Part shown: one piece after another, positions 11,096 to 20,200 of the stretch | Layout: every line of letters begins with the position of its first letter | How positions within the stretch are numbered: position 1 is the first letter of the stretch | NCBI GenBank assembly: GCA_015680685.1 | Contig: MNCI01020990.1 | Location: forward strand, 436,713 to 500,712 | Source: Gnetum montanum | Taxonomy: Eukaryota; Streptophyta; Gnetopsida; Gnetales; Gnetaceae | Length of the DNA stretch: 64,000 nucleotides | Direction: 5' to 3' | The notes under the pieces: model-generated | What the model saw: the letters and a program-made list of their open reading frames with translations, nothing else | What the model was told of the DNA's origin: nothing | Databases searched by the model: none | Program-made: the position numbers and the translations under genes

Positions 11096-11730
11096 GGCCG
11101 CTGTTTCGCACCGCTGTTCGCGCCTGCAGGCAACTTTTTTTGTGCTGACGTCACGCGCCGCTGTTCGCGCCTGCAGCTGACCGCCACACGTCTGGTGCTC
11201 GTCCCCCGGTGCTCTCTGTGGGTCTGCTGACGCCGCCTGCAGCCGTTCACCTGCCAATATCGATCCAAACTGCTAATCACGCATTCGATTTTTGGAGTCG
11301 TTTTGTCGATCGCAGCGGCCCTGGCAGCTCTTCCTTCGGTCGCGGTGGTGGCCGATCTACACCCAGTCGCGGTCGATTTTCCTCCCGTCGCGGCCGCGGT
11401 CGCACCGCTGGCAGATCCTCCGACCTGTGGCGCTCTGACCCTGTGCACTCCAACAAGGGTTTCTGGCCTGGTTCTGCTTCTGTTTCGGGTCAGGGTTTCG
11501 CTTGGCCGACGCCTCAGGGTCAAAACTTTATTTGGCCGCCGTCTCAGCCCTCGCCTCCCTCACGTTGCGCGCTGCGTGCGCATCCCGCGGCCAGATCTGT
11601 CCGATCTGCGCAACCCGCTGCCAGATCTGCGCAACCAGAGTTGAATATCAGTGTTGGCTGTAAGATCTGCATTGTGGTGCTATTGCTGCTGGTTGTTCAT
11701 CGCGTTCCTACCGACGTGGAGCCAGTTCCA
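11096..11730 (+). promoter_or_regulatory. LINE 5' leader, CpG-rich, with internal repeats and a TGACGTCA box
   Basis: This region is strikingly GC- and CpG-rich compared with everything around it. A block CCGCTGTTCGCGCCTGCAG occurs twice (about 11111-11129 and 11159-11177). A palindromic bZIP-type TGACGTCA box lies between them at 11146-11153. A second motif, CAGATCTG, recurs at 11590-11635. As LINEs carry internal promoters in their 5' leader, this is the likely promoter. The plus-strand frame ending at 11946 reads as an Arg/Gly/Ser-rich stretch from about 11290 but lacks an ATG before 11731. The minus-strand Arg-rich ORF is a shadow. Confidence 0.65.
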
Positions 11731-12868
11731 ATGGATGAGGAGCTTCTTTCAGGCAAGGATATGGACGAATCTTCAGCGGTTGCTTCTTCTTCTCCTCAGG
11801 GGAGTTCTCTCAACTCAGAATCTTTGGATTTTTTGCTACCTCAAGATATTTTTGACTCTTTTTTCTCAAGACTTTTCTGCACGGTTTATTTTTTTTCAAA
11901 TAGTAGGTTATCTACCTCACTCTTTAAGCATCAATCTGCATATTAAAACTATTTTACAAGCTCACGGAATTCAAGTTTCATACACTCGATATTATGCTCA
12001 TAATTTTGTTCTTGCTGAGCTTTCGGAGGCTTCTCAAATCGAGAAAGCTCTCTCTCTTCGAATTTTCCCTGCTCGTAATGCTACACTCATCGCCCGGGCC
12101 TGGAAATTTGATTTCAATGTCAGCGACCCAGCCTTTAATATTATCCCTTGTTATGTAGAGCTCCCTCATCTTCCTTTAATCTTTTCACCTCTTGAGCGAG
12201 ACATAGTTAGCACCTTAGGTCGAGTCATCTCCGAACGTGGAATTGAGGTTAACGGGGCTCACTATCGTCGCTATTGTATTGAACTAGACATTTCCAAAAA
12301 AAAAACCATTTTAAATTTAGGAGCTGGAGGCAAGGTTTTTAAACAAAAGGTTGACTATTTTTATCTTCCTAACTCCTGTAGCTACTGCCATCGTGCAGAG
12401 CACCACATTTCCACCTGTCCCTTTCTAGCTAAGAAAAAATCTCAAACCAATCCTCCCAAATCCAGTCCTGTAGTCACTCCTCAACCTAACCCACCAATTG
12501 CTCCCATTAAGTTCGGTTCTACTTCTAACAATGTTTCACACCTTTCTTCCTCGTCTGCTCCTCTCAAGGCAAGAGTCTCTCAATCCCATTCTCTCATTAA
12601 GGCCAAGTCTAAAGCACCAATCATCCACTCACAATCAGTCCAAGACTCACTTCTACGAGATGAGTTTGTTATGGTCGGGGGAAGGAAAAGGGCTAAAGCA
12701 TCTAACACCACCACTCCTCCTTCCTCTCCTCTGCCCAAAACTAACCCAGCTTTAATTGTAAATACCAGCAACTCCTTTGCCATTCTTTCCTCTACTATGA
12801 CAACTGACACTCCTAACCCCAATCCTTCTACCGCCTTGTCACTCATAACAACTAGAGCTTCTCCATGA
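11731..12868 (+). pseudogene. LINE ORF1 (RNA-binding protein with CCHC knuckle), one-base frameshift
   Basis: The first in-frame ATG is at 11731 (MDEELLSGKDMDESS). The frame runs to a T8 tract at 11889-11896, after which the homologous coding sequence continues in the next frame to the stop at 12866-12868. With seven Ts the two parts would form one frame of roughly 378 residues. Downstream features are a basic nucleic-acid-binding region and a retroviral-type zinc knuckle, C-x2-C-x4-H-x4-C, at 12377-12418 (CSYC...H....C), followed by a Ser/Pro-rich low-complexity tail. LINE ORF1 proteins bind element RNA and act as nucleic-acid chaperones. The extra T may be a real mutation or a homopolymer sequencing error. 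A related ORF1 relic at 42840-42960 shares the GYL.H and RYY.H.F block, supporting the frame used after the T-run. Confidence 0.85.
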
Positions 12869-15800
12869 ACTTCCTATCTTGGAATGTCCGAGGCCTAACT
12901 GATAGGCTTCGTCGCAAAAGAGCCAGCAACTTTATCTCTAGCTTAAATCTCACTTTGGATTTCCTCCTCCTCCAAGAAATCAAGATCTCAGCCGAACAAT
13001 TATCTTTTTCAGCCCACGGGTTTCTTCCCCATTCTTCCGTTCTTGCTACTTCGCATGAGTGTGGCAAAGGTGGCGCAGCCATTCTGTATCCAGCTTATTG
13101 GAAAGACAAACTCCTTCAGCACGGGTCCGATTTAGGTCACCGAGTGACCTGGGCTGTTTTCTCATCCTCACATGGTCCCTTCGGAGTTTGTTCTATTTAT
13201 GCCCCCAATGACTCTACCGAACGCGCCCAACTGTGGCATGAACTCACTCATAGCCTCCCTTCTATTCCTTGGATTTTTGGTGGCGATTTTAACATGATGG
13301 AATTCTCTCATGACAAGCTCGGGGGTGTTTTCTCTCAACTTCCGCATCAAGAATTTCAAGCCTGGTCAAATTTTAAGAAACGTTTCTATCTTTCGGACGG
13401 CATCGCAAACACTGCTAGTGGCTCTCTAAACAGCTTCACTTGGAACAATCTTCGTAAGGGGCAGGCTCGCATTTATAGTCGGCTAGATAGGTATTACTTT
13501 TCCACCCTTTCTTTTTGGCAGACCCTTTCTACTACTAAAGTCCACCAACACGCAACCTTATCTGATCATTTCCCTATTACTTTATCTATGCAAATCCATA
13601 ATGACCACCAACGACGGAATTATCATCTCTTTAGGTTACATAGCCAATGTTTCTCTTCTCCTTCCGCCCAACAACTTCTTTCTAGCCTTTGGAATGCTGA
13701 ACCAAGACCCTTAGGTTCAACGGGTTGGATCCACTGGTGGCTTCGAACTACTAGTAGAGTTAGGAATTTCGCCCGTCATTTTGGTAAGGAAGTTGCCTCT
13801 CGCTCTCGGCAAGAGTACACCAACATATGCTCTACCATTGAGCACCTTACGACTAAACTAACTGATGATCCCTTCAATAGTCACCTTCAAGGGGAGCTTG
13901 CCAGAGCCCGTATTGCCTTTCAACATTGGGAAGTATATAAGGCACAAGGTGCCTTGATTAAAAGTCGACTCACTTGGCTAAACATACAAGACGAGCACTG
14001 TAAGGAATTCTTTAAGTACCTTAACCGATCCCCCCCTTCACCCTCTTTAGATAAACTCTCCATAAATGGTTCCATTATCACTGACCAAAATAGTCTTCTC
14101 TCTTATCTTAAAGCACACTTTGAGGCCTTATTCACCACTACTCCTATGGATCCTGCATCCTTCGCGGCAGCCACTCTAAATTATCCTAAACTGGTTAATT
14201 CTTCTATGCTGACAATTTTAGAAGCCGATATTACTCCAATTGAGCTTCGACAGGCTTGCTTTAACCTAAGCCCTGGGAAAGCCCCGGGTTATGATGGTTT
14301 TCCAGTTGAATTTTTCCAAAAGCATTGGGATCTGGTTGGTTCTGACCTCTTCCATGTTATCAAAGAGGCTACGCTTACTGGCTCTTTGGGACCAATCTTA
14401 AACCAAGGGATTATTCGTCTTCTCCCTAAAACAGGAGATCCAACTTGTATCTCCAATTGGCGACCTATCACCTTACTTAATGTGGTTTACAAAATTTGGG
14501 CAAAGTGTTTGGCCTTGCGATTAAAGAAAGTCCTTGCCTTTATTATTTCCCCCCAGCAGACTGGCTTTGTTCCGGGAAGATACATATTAAATAACGTGGT
14601 GGCTGCTTGGGAAGGTCTTAAGTGGGCTGAGGATGAGGGTCAGGATATCCTCCTGATGAAGCTTGACTACGCTAAAGCCTATGATAACATTAAGTGGGAC
14701 TTCATTATCCAAACCATGACTAAATTGGGTTTTGGCCCTAAGTTCATTCATATGGTAGAATGCTTATTCTCAGATGCTACTGCGCGAATCGCGACTACCT
14801 TCGGCATCACTTCTCCCTTTTCTATTCATAGGTCTGTTAGGCAAGGTTGCCCTCTCGCTCCTTATCTCTTCATCATAGCGGCTGATTTTCTCTGTCATCA
14901 AATCAGCTTGGATATTCAAAACAATGTTTTATTTGGGGTTCCTCTATCTTCTCCTCAACATCAGCTCCTCAATATGCATTTCGCTGATGACTCATTTTTC
15001 CTTATTCAAAACAATGCGGATAATGTGCAGTGTCTCTTGTCTCGAGTAGAGCAATATTGCTCCCTCTCGGGATCTGTCATAAATTGGCGAAAATCTTCTG
15101 TTTATAGCTTCACCAATAACTACAGTCATTTGCCCAATTATAGTTGGAAGCGTACTCAAGATCATGAGATCATTAAGCTCTTGGGAATTCCCTTTCGCTT
15201 TAGAGGCCCAACGTCCGAGCTCTGGGACCAAGTAATTGCTCGAATTCACAGAAAAATGGAAAAATGGAAAACCAAACCCCTCACCCTTGCCGGAAGGTAT
15301 CTAATCTGTAAGTCTATTTGTGCCTCTACCCATGTTTATTACTCGTCATGTTGGGCCCCTTCCCATGCTTCTTATCAAAAGCTTGAACGTTTATTTCGAG
15401 ACTTCATGTGGTCATCTAAGGACTCTCAAAAAGGCTTTCATCGTGTAGCCTGGAATATAGTAACTCTTCCTAAGAACAAAGGCGGATTGGGCCTTTTGAA
15501 CTCCTTTAAGCAAGGTCTCACCCTTGTCGCTAAGTGGTTGATTCAGCACTTAGATGCCCCCAATATTATTGGGAATCTCCTTCAGTTAAGGCTTCGACAA
15601 GCATTTCCTAAGAATAGGTCTATCTGGAAGGGTATCCACCCTGTTAATTGGATCCTTTCTCCTCACGACATTATCATTCCTGGAACACATGTTTTCAAAA
15701 GCATTTGGAAGGCTTGGCAAGTCTTACATTCTCATGTGAATTGGAATAATATACATATCAATCCTACTCTTCTTTCTAAGATTTGCCCTTGGTGGCTGCC

Positions 15801-16737
15801 CCTATGTCCTGCTCCTCTAGCCACCTCAAATGCCAGGGTAGCCACCATCTGGTTTCAAAAGGGAGTTGTTTCCCTTAGCTGTCTTCGTCTCACCAATCAG
15901 TGGATTACTTGGGATATGTTCGAAAACTTATATGGGGCTTCCAGAATTATGCACCATTGCCTCGATAGACTTTATCACTTCATTCATCAGAATTTGCATG
16001 TGGAAGCTTCGGTTCCTAGTCTCTTCCATGGTCTTCAATGGACTAATGGATCGAACCTTCTACCCTATAAACCTCATGTGCCCTTTCAATTGTTGCATGA
16101 TTCCTCTACGATTGTTAACCGTTGCAATCGATCATGGCACAAAGAAGAGTCTGAACAGTTTTGGCTCTCTCTCTTTTCTCGAGTTTGGAGCCTTCCGACT
16201 CTTCCAAAAATTAAGCAATTTCTTTGGTGCCTCTTGCATCAAGGCCTGCCTATCGGCAAACGTCGTGAATACCTTGGGATTTCAAACCCTACCTGCCCTC
16301 TCTGTGGAGGTCCTGAAAATTTTGTCCATGTTTTTTGGCATTGCCCTTTCGCTCAGTCTTCATGGGAATGGGTTTCTAAGGTTTTTCCTTTGTGCACATT
16401 TTCCCACGAGGATATCTTATTTGGCTTTTTGGCCACCCCCTCTTCTGACCTTCTGTTTCTTTGGAAAGTTATTAGGCCCCTCGTTCTTTACTTCATATGG
16501 AAGCGCAGATGCACTACTCTTTTCCAGAACACTAATTCGTCCAACTCTAACCATTTAAATATTATGGAAAAATCTCAAATTCTTCGCCTTGTGCATTTCC
16601 AAATTTTATCTCATACTTCTAAGTTAAAGTTGGATACTAATCAGTTGTTTTTTTGTTTGCAGCCTTGGAGCAGATACACCAACTCGTGCACTCTTTCCAA
16701 TCTCGATCTGCTACATCGGAGTGTGTTATCATCATAA
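12865..16737 (+). CDS. LINE ORF2: endonuclease-reverse transcriptase (1290 aa, intact)
   Basis: Nicks target DNA and reverse-transcribes the element RNA at the nick. The N-terminal APE-type endonuclease shows WNVRGL (residues 6-11), LQEIK (about 36), IYAPN (about 112), GGDFN (about 138), RLDRYY (about 206) and SDHFPI (about 232), so all catalytic positions are present. The reverse transcriptase follows: LSPGKAPGYDGFPVEFF, NWRPITLLN, TGFVPGRYILNN, KLDYAKAYDNI, RQGCPLAPYLFI and the catalytic FADD box at residues 706-709. A zinc-binding reverse-transcriptase-associated domain lies near residues 1090-1175 (CPLCGG, HVFWHCPFAQ). No RNase H domain is seen. The start ATG overlaps the ORF1 stop (ATGA at 12865-12868), which suggests coupled termination-reinitiation. 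No stop or frameshift is present over 3.87 kb, so this copy may still supply active protein. Confidence 0.95.
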   Translation: MNFLSWNVRGLTDRLRRKRASNFISSLNLTLDFLLLQEIKISAEQLSFSAHGFLPHSSVLATSHECGKGGAAILYPAYWKDKLLQHGSDLGHRVTWAVFSSSHGPFGVCSIYAPNDSTERAQLWHELTHSLPSIPWIFGGDFNMMEFSHDKLGGVFSQLPHQEFQAWSNFKKRFYLSDGIANTASGSLNSFTWNNLRKGQARIYSRLDRYYFSTLSFWQTLSTTKVHQHATLSDHFPITLSMQIHNDHQRRNYHLFRLHSQCFSSPSAQQLLSSLWNAEPRPLGSTGWIHWWLRTTSRVRNFARHFGKEVASRSRQEYTNICSTIEHLTTKLTDDPFNSHLQGELARARIAFQHWEVYKAQGALIKSRLTWLNIQDEHCKEFFKYLNRSPPSPSLDKLSINGSIITDQNSLLSYLKAHFEALFTTTPMDPASFAAATLNYPKLVNSSMLTILEADITPIELRQACFNLSPGKAPGYDGFPVEFFQKHWDLVGSDLFHVIKEATLTGSLGPILNQGIIRLLPKTGDPTCISNWRPITLLNVVYKIWAKCLALRLKKVLAFIISPQQTGFVPGRYILNNVVAAWEGLKWAEDEGQDILLMKLDYAKAYDNIKWDFIIQTMTKLGFGPKFIHMVECLFSDATARIATTFGITSPFSIHRSVRQGCPLAPYLFIIAADFLCHQISLDIQNNVLFGVPLSSPQHQLLNMHFADDSFFLIQNNADNVQCLLSRVEQYCSLSGSVINWRKSSVYSFTNNYSHLPNYSWKRTQDHEIIKLLGIPFRFRGPTSELWDQVIARIHRKMEKWKTKPLTLAGRYLICKSICASTHVYYSSCWAPSHASYQKLERLFRDFMWSSKDSQKGFHRVAWNIVTLPKNKGGLGLLNSFKQGLTLVAKWLIQHLDAPNIIGNLLQLRLRQAFPKNRSIWKGIHPVNWILSPHDIIIPGTHVFKSIWKAWQVLHSHVNWNNIHINPTLLSKICPWWLPLCPAPLATSNARVATIWFQKGVVSLSCLRLTNQWITWDMFENLYGASRIMHHCLDRLYHFIHQNLHVEASVPSLFHGLQWTNGSNLLPYKPHVPFQLLHDSSTIVNRCNRSWHKEESEQFWLSLFSRVWSLPTLPKIKQFLWCLLHQGLPIGKRREYLGISNPTCPLCGGPENFVHVFWHCPFAQSSWEWVSKVFPLCTFSHEDILFGFLATPSSDLLFLWKVIRPLVLYFIWKRRCTTLFQNTNSSNSNHLNIMEKSQILRLVHFQILSHTSKLKLDTNQLFFCLQPWSRYTNSCTLSNLDLLHRSVLSS

Positions 16738-17014
16738 TTTTGAGCATTTTGAGCTCTTTGTTGTTCTCCTGGTCTTTTAAACTCGCAGTTCCTAAGGATT
16801 CCCAGCATTTGGTAGCTCTTTGGCATGTACTCCCTTCTCTGGCATGTACTCCCACACCCCGAGAAAGATTATGTTTCAAGATGTTTTCTTTCAACACTCG
16901 TATTTGTCTTTGTTCTTCTCCCTATTTATCCATCAATATGTTCAGATGTTGATCATGTACTTATTCTCATTGAATTAATAAAATTCTCTTTTTGGGGTCC
17001 GACACCTCCCCCCC
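16738..17014 (+). other. LINE 3' UTR and terminal stem-loop
   Basis: The 3' UTR of about 275 bp contains AATAAAA at about 16977 and ends TTTTTGGGGTCCGACACCT followed by a C-run, abutting the target duplication. GGGGT and ACCTC/ACCCC can pair around a CCGAC loop. No poly(A) tail is present. The small ORFs here in several frames are shadows. Confidence 0.85.
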
Positions 17015-17027
17015 CTCATACGCTTTA
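17015..17027. repeat. 13-bp target-site duplication of the full-length LINE (right)
   Basis: CTCATACGCTTTA, identical to 11083-11095. Confidence 0.95.
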
Positions 17028-17266
17028 ATCCGAGTGCCACCGCCCTGTTACCGTAGGAACAATTAAAACAAAAGAATACATATATTTTAGCGGATGGAAA
17101 ATAACACGAAAGGCATCAAGCGGAATTTCAGCCCTGAATAACGTTGGAGGAAAAACGAAAGCCAAATCCAGGGGTCTGCGCGGAGCAATTGCAATCTGAG
17201 TATCGAATTCTTAGCACCTGGAGTGCTCTCTTCCATACAATCCGCCAGAGGGAACAAACAGTCATG
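17028..17266 (+). promoter_or_regulatory. Inferred centrin core promoter, 5' UTR and initiator exon
   Basis: TATATTTTA at 17081-17089 is a plausible TATA box, placing a transcription start near 17110-17120. The sequence after it is more GC-balanced than the surrounding intron, as a 5' UTR would be. An ATG at 17264-17266 is immediately followed by GTGCGT, a usable donor. Joining this ATG to the exon at 35253 keeps frame and yields a protein of normal centrin length. No transcript evidence is available, so another upstream exon is possible. Confidence 0.45.
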
Positions 17267-20200
17267 GTGCGTTCTATGCCCTTTGAATTTCCCGACTGCA
17301 TCAATGTATCGAATTTTCATATTACCAGGTTTAATGTACAAGCTGATTATTTGGTTATTCCGGACATTTTGAATTGTATGCATACATTGTCTGTATTTTT
17401 CTTCTTCGCCTCTTTGTATCAAAGCATGTCTGATGCATGCTGGCTATGAGCACAGCCAAAACTTTCCAACGATTGCGTCTTTCTGATATTTCATTAGTCA
17501 GATCCGAATAATTAAAAGCTCGTAACTTTTTTTATATTTTGACGATCATCATCAGAGGCCGTGACAACTGAAATTCGAGCCACAATCGTGCATTTACGAG
17601 TCGTCTACGGAAAACCTGAATCCCAGAGTGCTCCCAGGACAGCATTATTACGTTCAACACACAATTTTATCTTATCATTAAAACTAGCGAGCTTTGAATA
17701 TTTCATTTTTTTTAATTTAACTTTATTGCTGTTGCATTGCTGGGCTTTCATTACAAAATAATTACTGCTCAACATTGAAATTACAGGACAAAAAGATTAG
17801 ATTGAAAGAGACCAAAGTCACGTGTGATACGAAGCCATCTTTTTTTAAGGCAATTTTCTTTTGTTTTCTTTGGGGCAAGATCAACATAGTTTATATGCAC
17901 TTGTTTAAATGCTTTTGTCGTACGGAAACATAAATTACAAGCATAGGTATGAAAACATGCTTCAGAAGTTATACCTGTCAAGAATTTATCAGGATACCTC
18001 TAATGAAATCTTATACAAACTTTTGTTTTTGTGTTTTGCCCTGAAGTAGTAAAAAGAAATTTTGTTAATTAAATTTTTTTTGACTCACAACAGGATTTAT
18101 TTCAGGATTTTAGGTATTAAACAAGAGACAATCAATGTTTCATTTTTCACAACTAATAAAAAACGATGATAGTGATGGTACATGAAACAAAATGACCATA
18201 TAAAAGTAATAAGCCATTTTCAAAATTGGAAATAGAAATTTTAATCTTGTAAGACCCAGCCAGTCAAATCCCATTTTACATTTCACATTCTCTTTTCAAA
18301 ATTTTCCTGCCAACTATTATGCTCTATCTACAGTGTTTTCTAATCCCACAAAAGTTCAGTAACATCTTTTCTTCTAAAGCTCAAAGAGCAAACATGCTGG
18401 CAAATCATTCTAAATTTTATCGGAACATTGTATTCTACCAATCTAAGTCTGCGCTGTTCCATAATCATCACCCTGGTAGCCTTGTCCTAACAAAATGGGC
18501 TTGGCTGCAAATCCAGGTGCTCCCAAATCTCATTTAGATTTTGGCATTATAAGATTTCACATGAAATCTCATGTCTAGATTCTTGATCCAAAAACCTTAC
18601 ATATGAAATTCTCCTTGAATTTTTTTGTTTTCTGAAACTATTTCTTCCAATGCATTAGCTTAATATTTCAGCATGGCTGTATTCATGATTGTTTTTATTT
18701 TAGGGTGCTTTCATTAACATGCAAATTTCAAAGATATCATTACTAATTACTTTTTATTGGTTTTATTCATTTCTTCCACCATATATTTGTTACTCTGCCA
18801 ATGCACTTTCCTAATTTTCATTATTGTTTAAACATTTTATTATAATTTGTGTGCTAATTGTAACTTTACAACTGTTATTAATTTCAGGACCTTTTATGGA
18901 AGTAGAAACAGTAATATCAAAACTTTGTAATTGAAATAATTCACAACGAATTAAGATTTCAATACATCATTAGTCATAGGTTTTCTTGTCTACACTTTCT
19001 TTTTTTTTTTGTGAACACTTATTGTTTTGTTTTCTTTTGGCTTTCTCATATTTTTTTCCATATAGGAACCTTAATTCATGATGATATATTTTGATTCTTA
19101 CACTAAACAAATAAATCATCAGAAGGAGTTGTGACTCACCACAATATGTTCATATCTTTGTATGAATTAATTGTTACTTGTGAGATAATCTTGTGAGTTA
19201 ACACATAAGAAACATAACAAATGTGTTTATGGACAAACAATAATGATGAAGTAAAAATTACTATCCTAACATTCCCAAAATGATCATGTCTTCATTTCAC
19301 AAGCTATGTGAAGTGAATAGAAATCTCATGATATTCAAGTCTTAGATAGGCTCTTGATTCTTTAGACTTTGATACCATAATCTTGATAATGAAGGTGACA
19401 CATTTCCTTATTGCTTCTCATGAGTTGAGGCCTAATTTGTTGCTTATCCTCCTCACTTCACATTGCAAGTAAGAGGATTAAGTGATAAGTAGCTATAGCA
19501 TACATCAAAGGATTGTTTTGCGAGGGCTTTAGTAAATACATCTACCTTTTATGAGTTTGTGGATATGTATTGGATATCCACATAACAATCAAGATACATT
19601 TGTCACATAACATGTATATTGATTTCAATGGGCTTACTTTTGTCATGGTACATTGAATTCTGCATTACCTTGATTGCTACTTGACTATCATAGTAGGCTG
19701 TAATAGGGTTTGGAACCTTAATTTGATGAGGACATTACCCGGCATTTGTCTAATCCTCAATGTATTTTGGGTGTGTGTCTTCTTGTGTTGGCCTTGTTGG
19801 TGATGATTCCAGAGTGTTTTGGCATGTTTGGGGGGTGTTTGGATCCTATTTTGATCAATCTAGGGGATTCCAAGGTTGATGGGGACTTGTTTGAAGGTGT
19901 CAGGATGTTCTAGACCTCAAAATAAGCATCTTTATTTTTGGCCTTGCTAGGATAGATGTCTCCTCTAGAGTATAGATGTCTTCTCTACAAGATAGATGTC
20001 TCCATTGCATGCAAGACATCTCCTACAACTTATCTACACTCAGAAAAGATGTCTACTTTGGCGAATAATGGAAATTAATTTGTATTTTTGAATGCAAAGG
20101 AAGATGAAAGGTCACACGAGAAACTATAAATAAGTGTCCAAGGCTTGAGTTTGGGCAAGAGAGTTAAGTGAGAGATTTGAGAGTTCTCTTGAGAGCTTGT

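Larger units (their letters stand above)
11096..17014 (+). mobile_element. Full-length L1-type LINE retrotransposon (about 5.9 kb)
   Basis: A complete non-LTR element is bounded by a perfect 13-bp target duplication. It consists of a CpG-rich 5' leader (11096-11730), ORF1 with a CCHC knuckle, ORF2 with endonuclease, reverse transcriptase and a C-terminal zinc-finger domain, and a 3' UTR ending in GGGGTCCGACACCT plus C-run. The perfect duplication, intact ORF2 and retained CpG content indicate a recent insertion. The only visible lesion is a one-base frame change in ORF1. It sits in sense orientation about 70 bp upstream of the inferred TATA box of the centrin gene. Confidence 0.95.

Noticed and set aside
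11071-11523. Arg-rich minus-strand ORF of 150 codons
   Set aside because: Shadow of the CpG-rich LINE leader. The LINE structure and target duplication explain the region.
11096-11640. CpG island as a promoter of a host gene
   Set aside because: It begins exactly at the target duplication of the LINE and belongs to the element's own leader.
17144-17449. 101-codon ORF after the LINE as the centrin N-terminus
   Set aside because: It begins at TTG, has no family similarity, and cannot be spliced in phase to exon 2 at a good donor.
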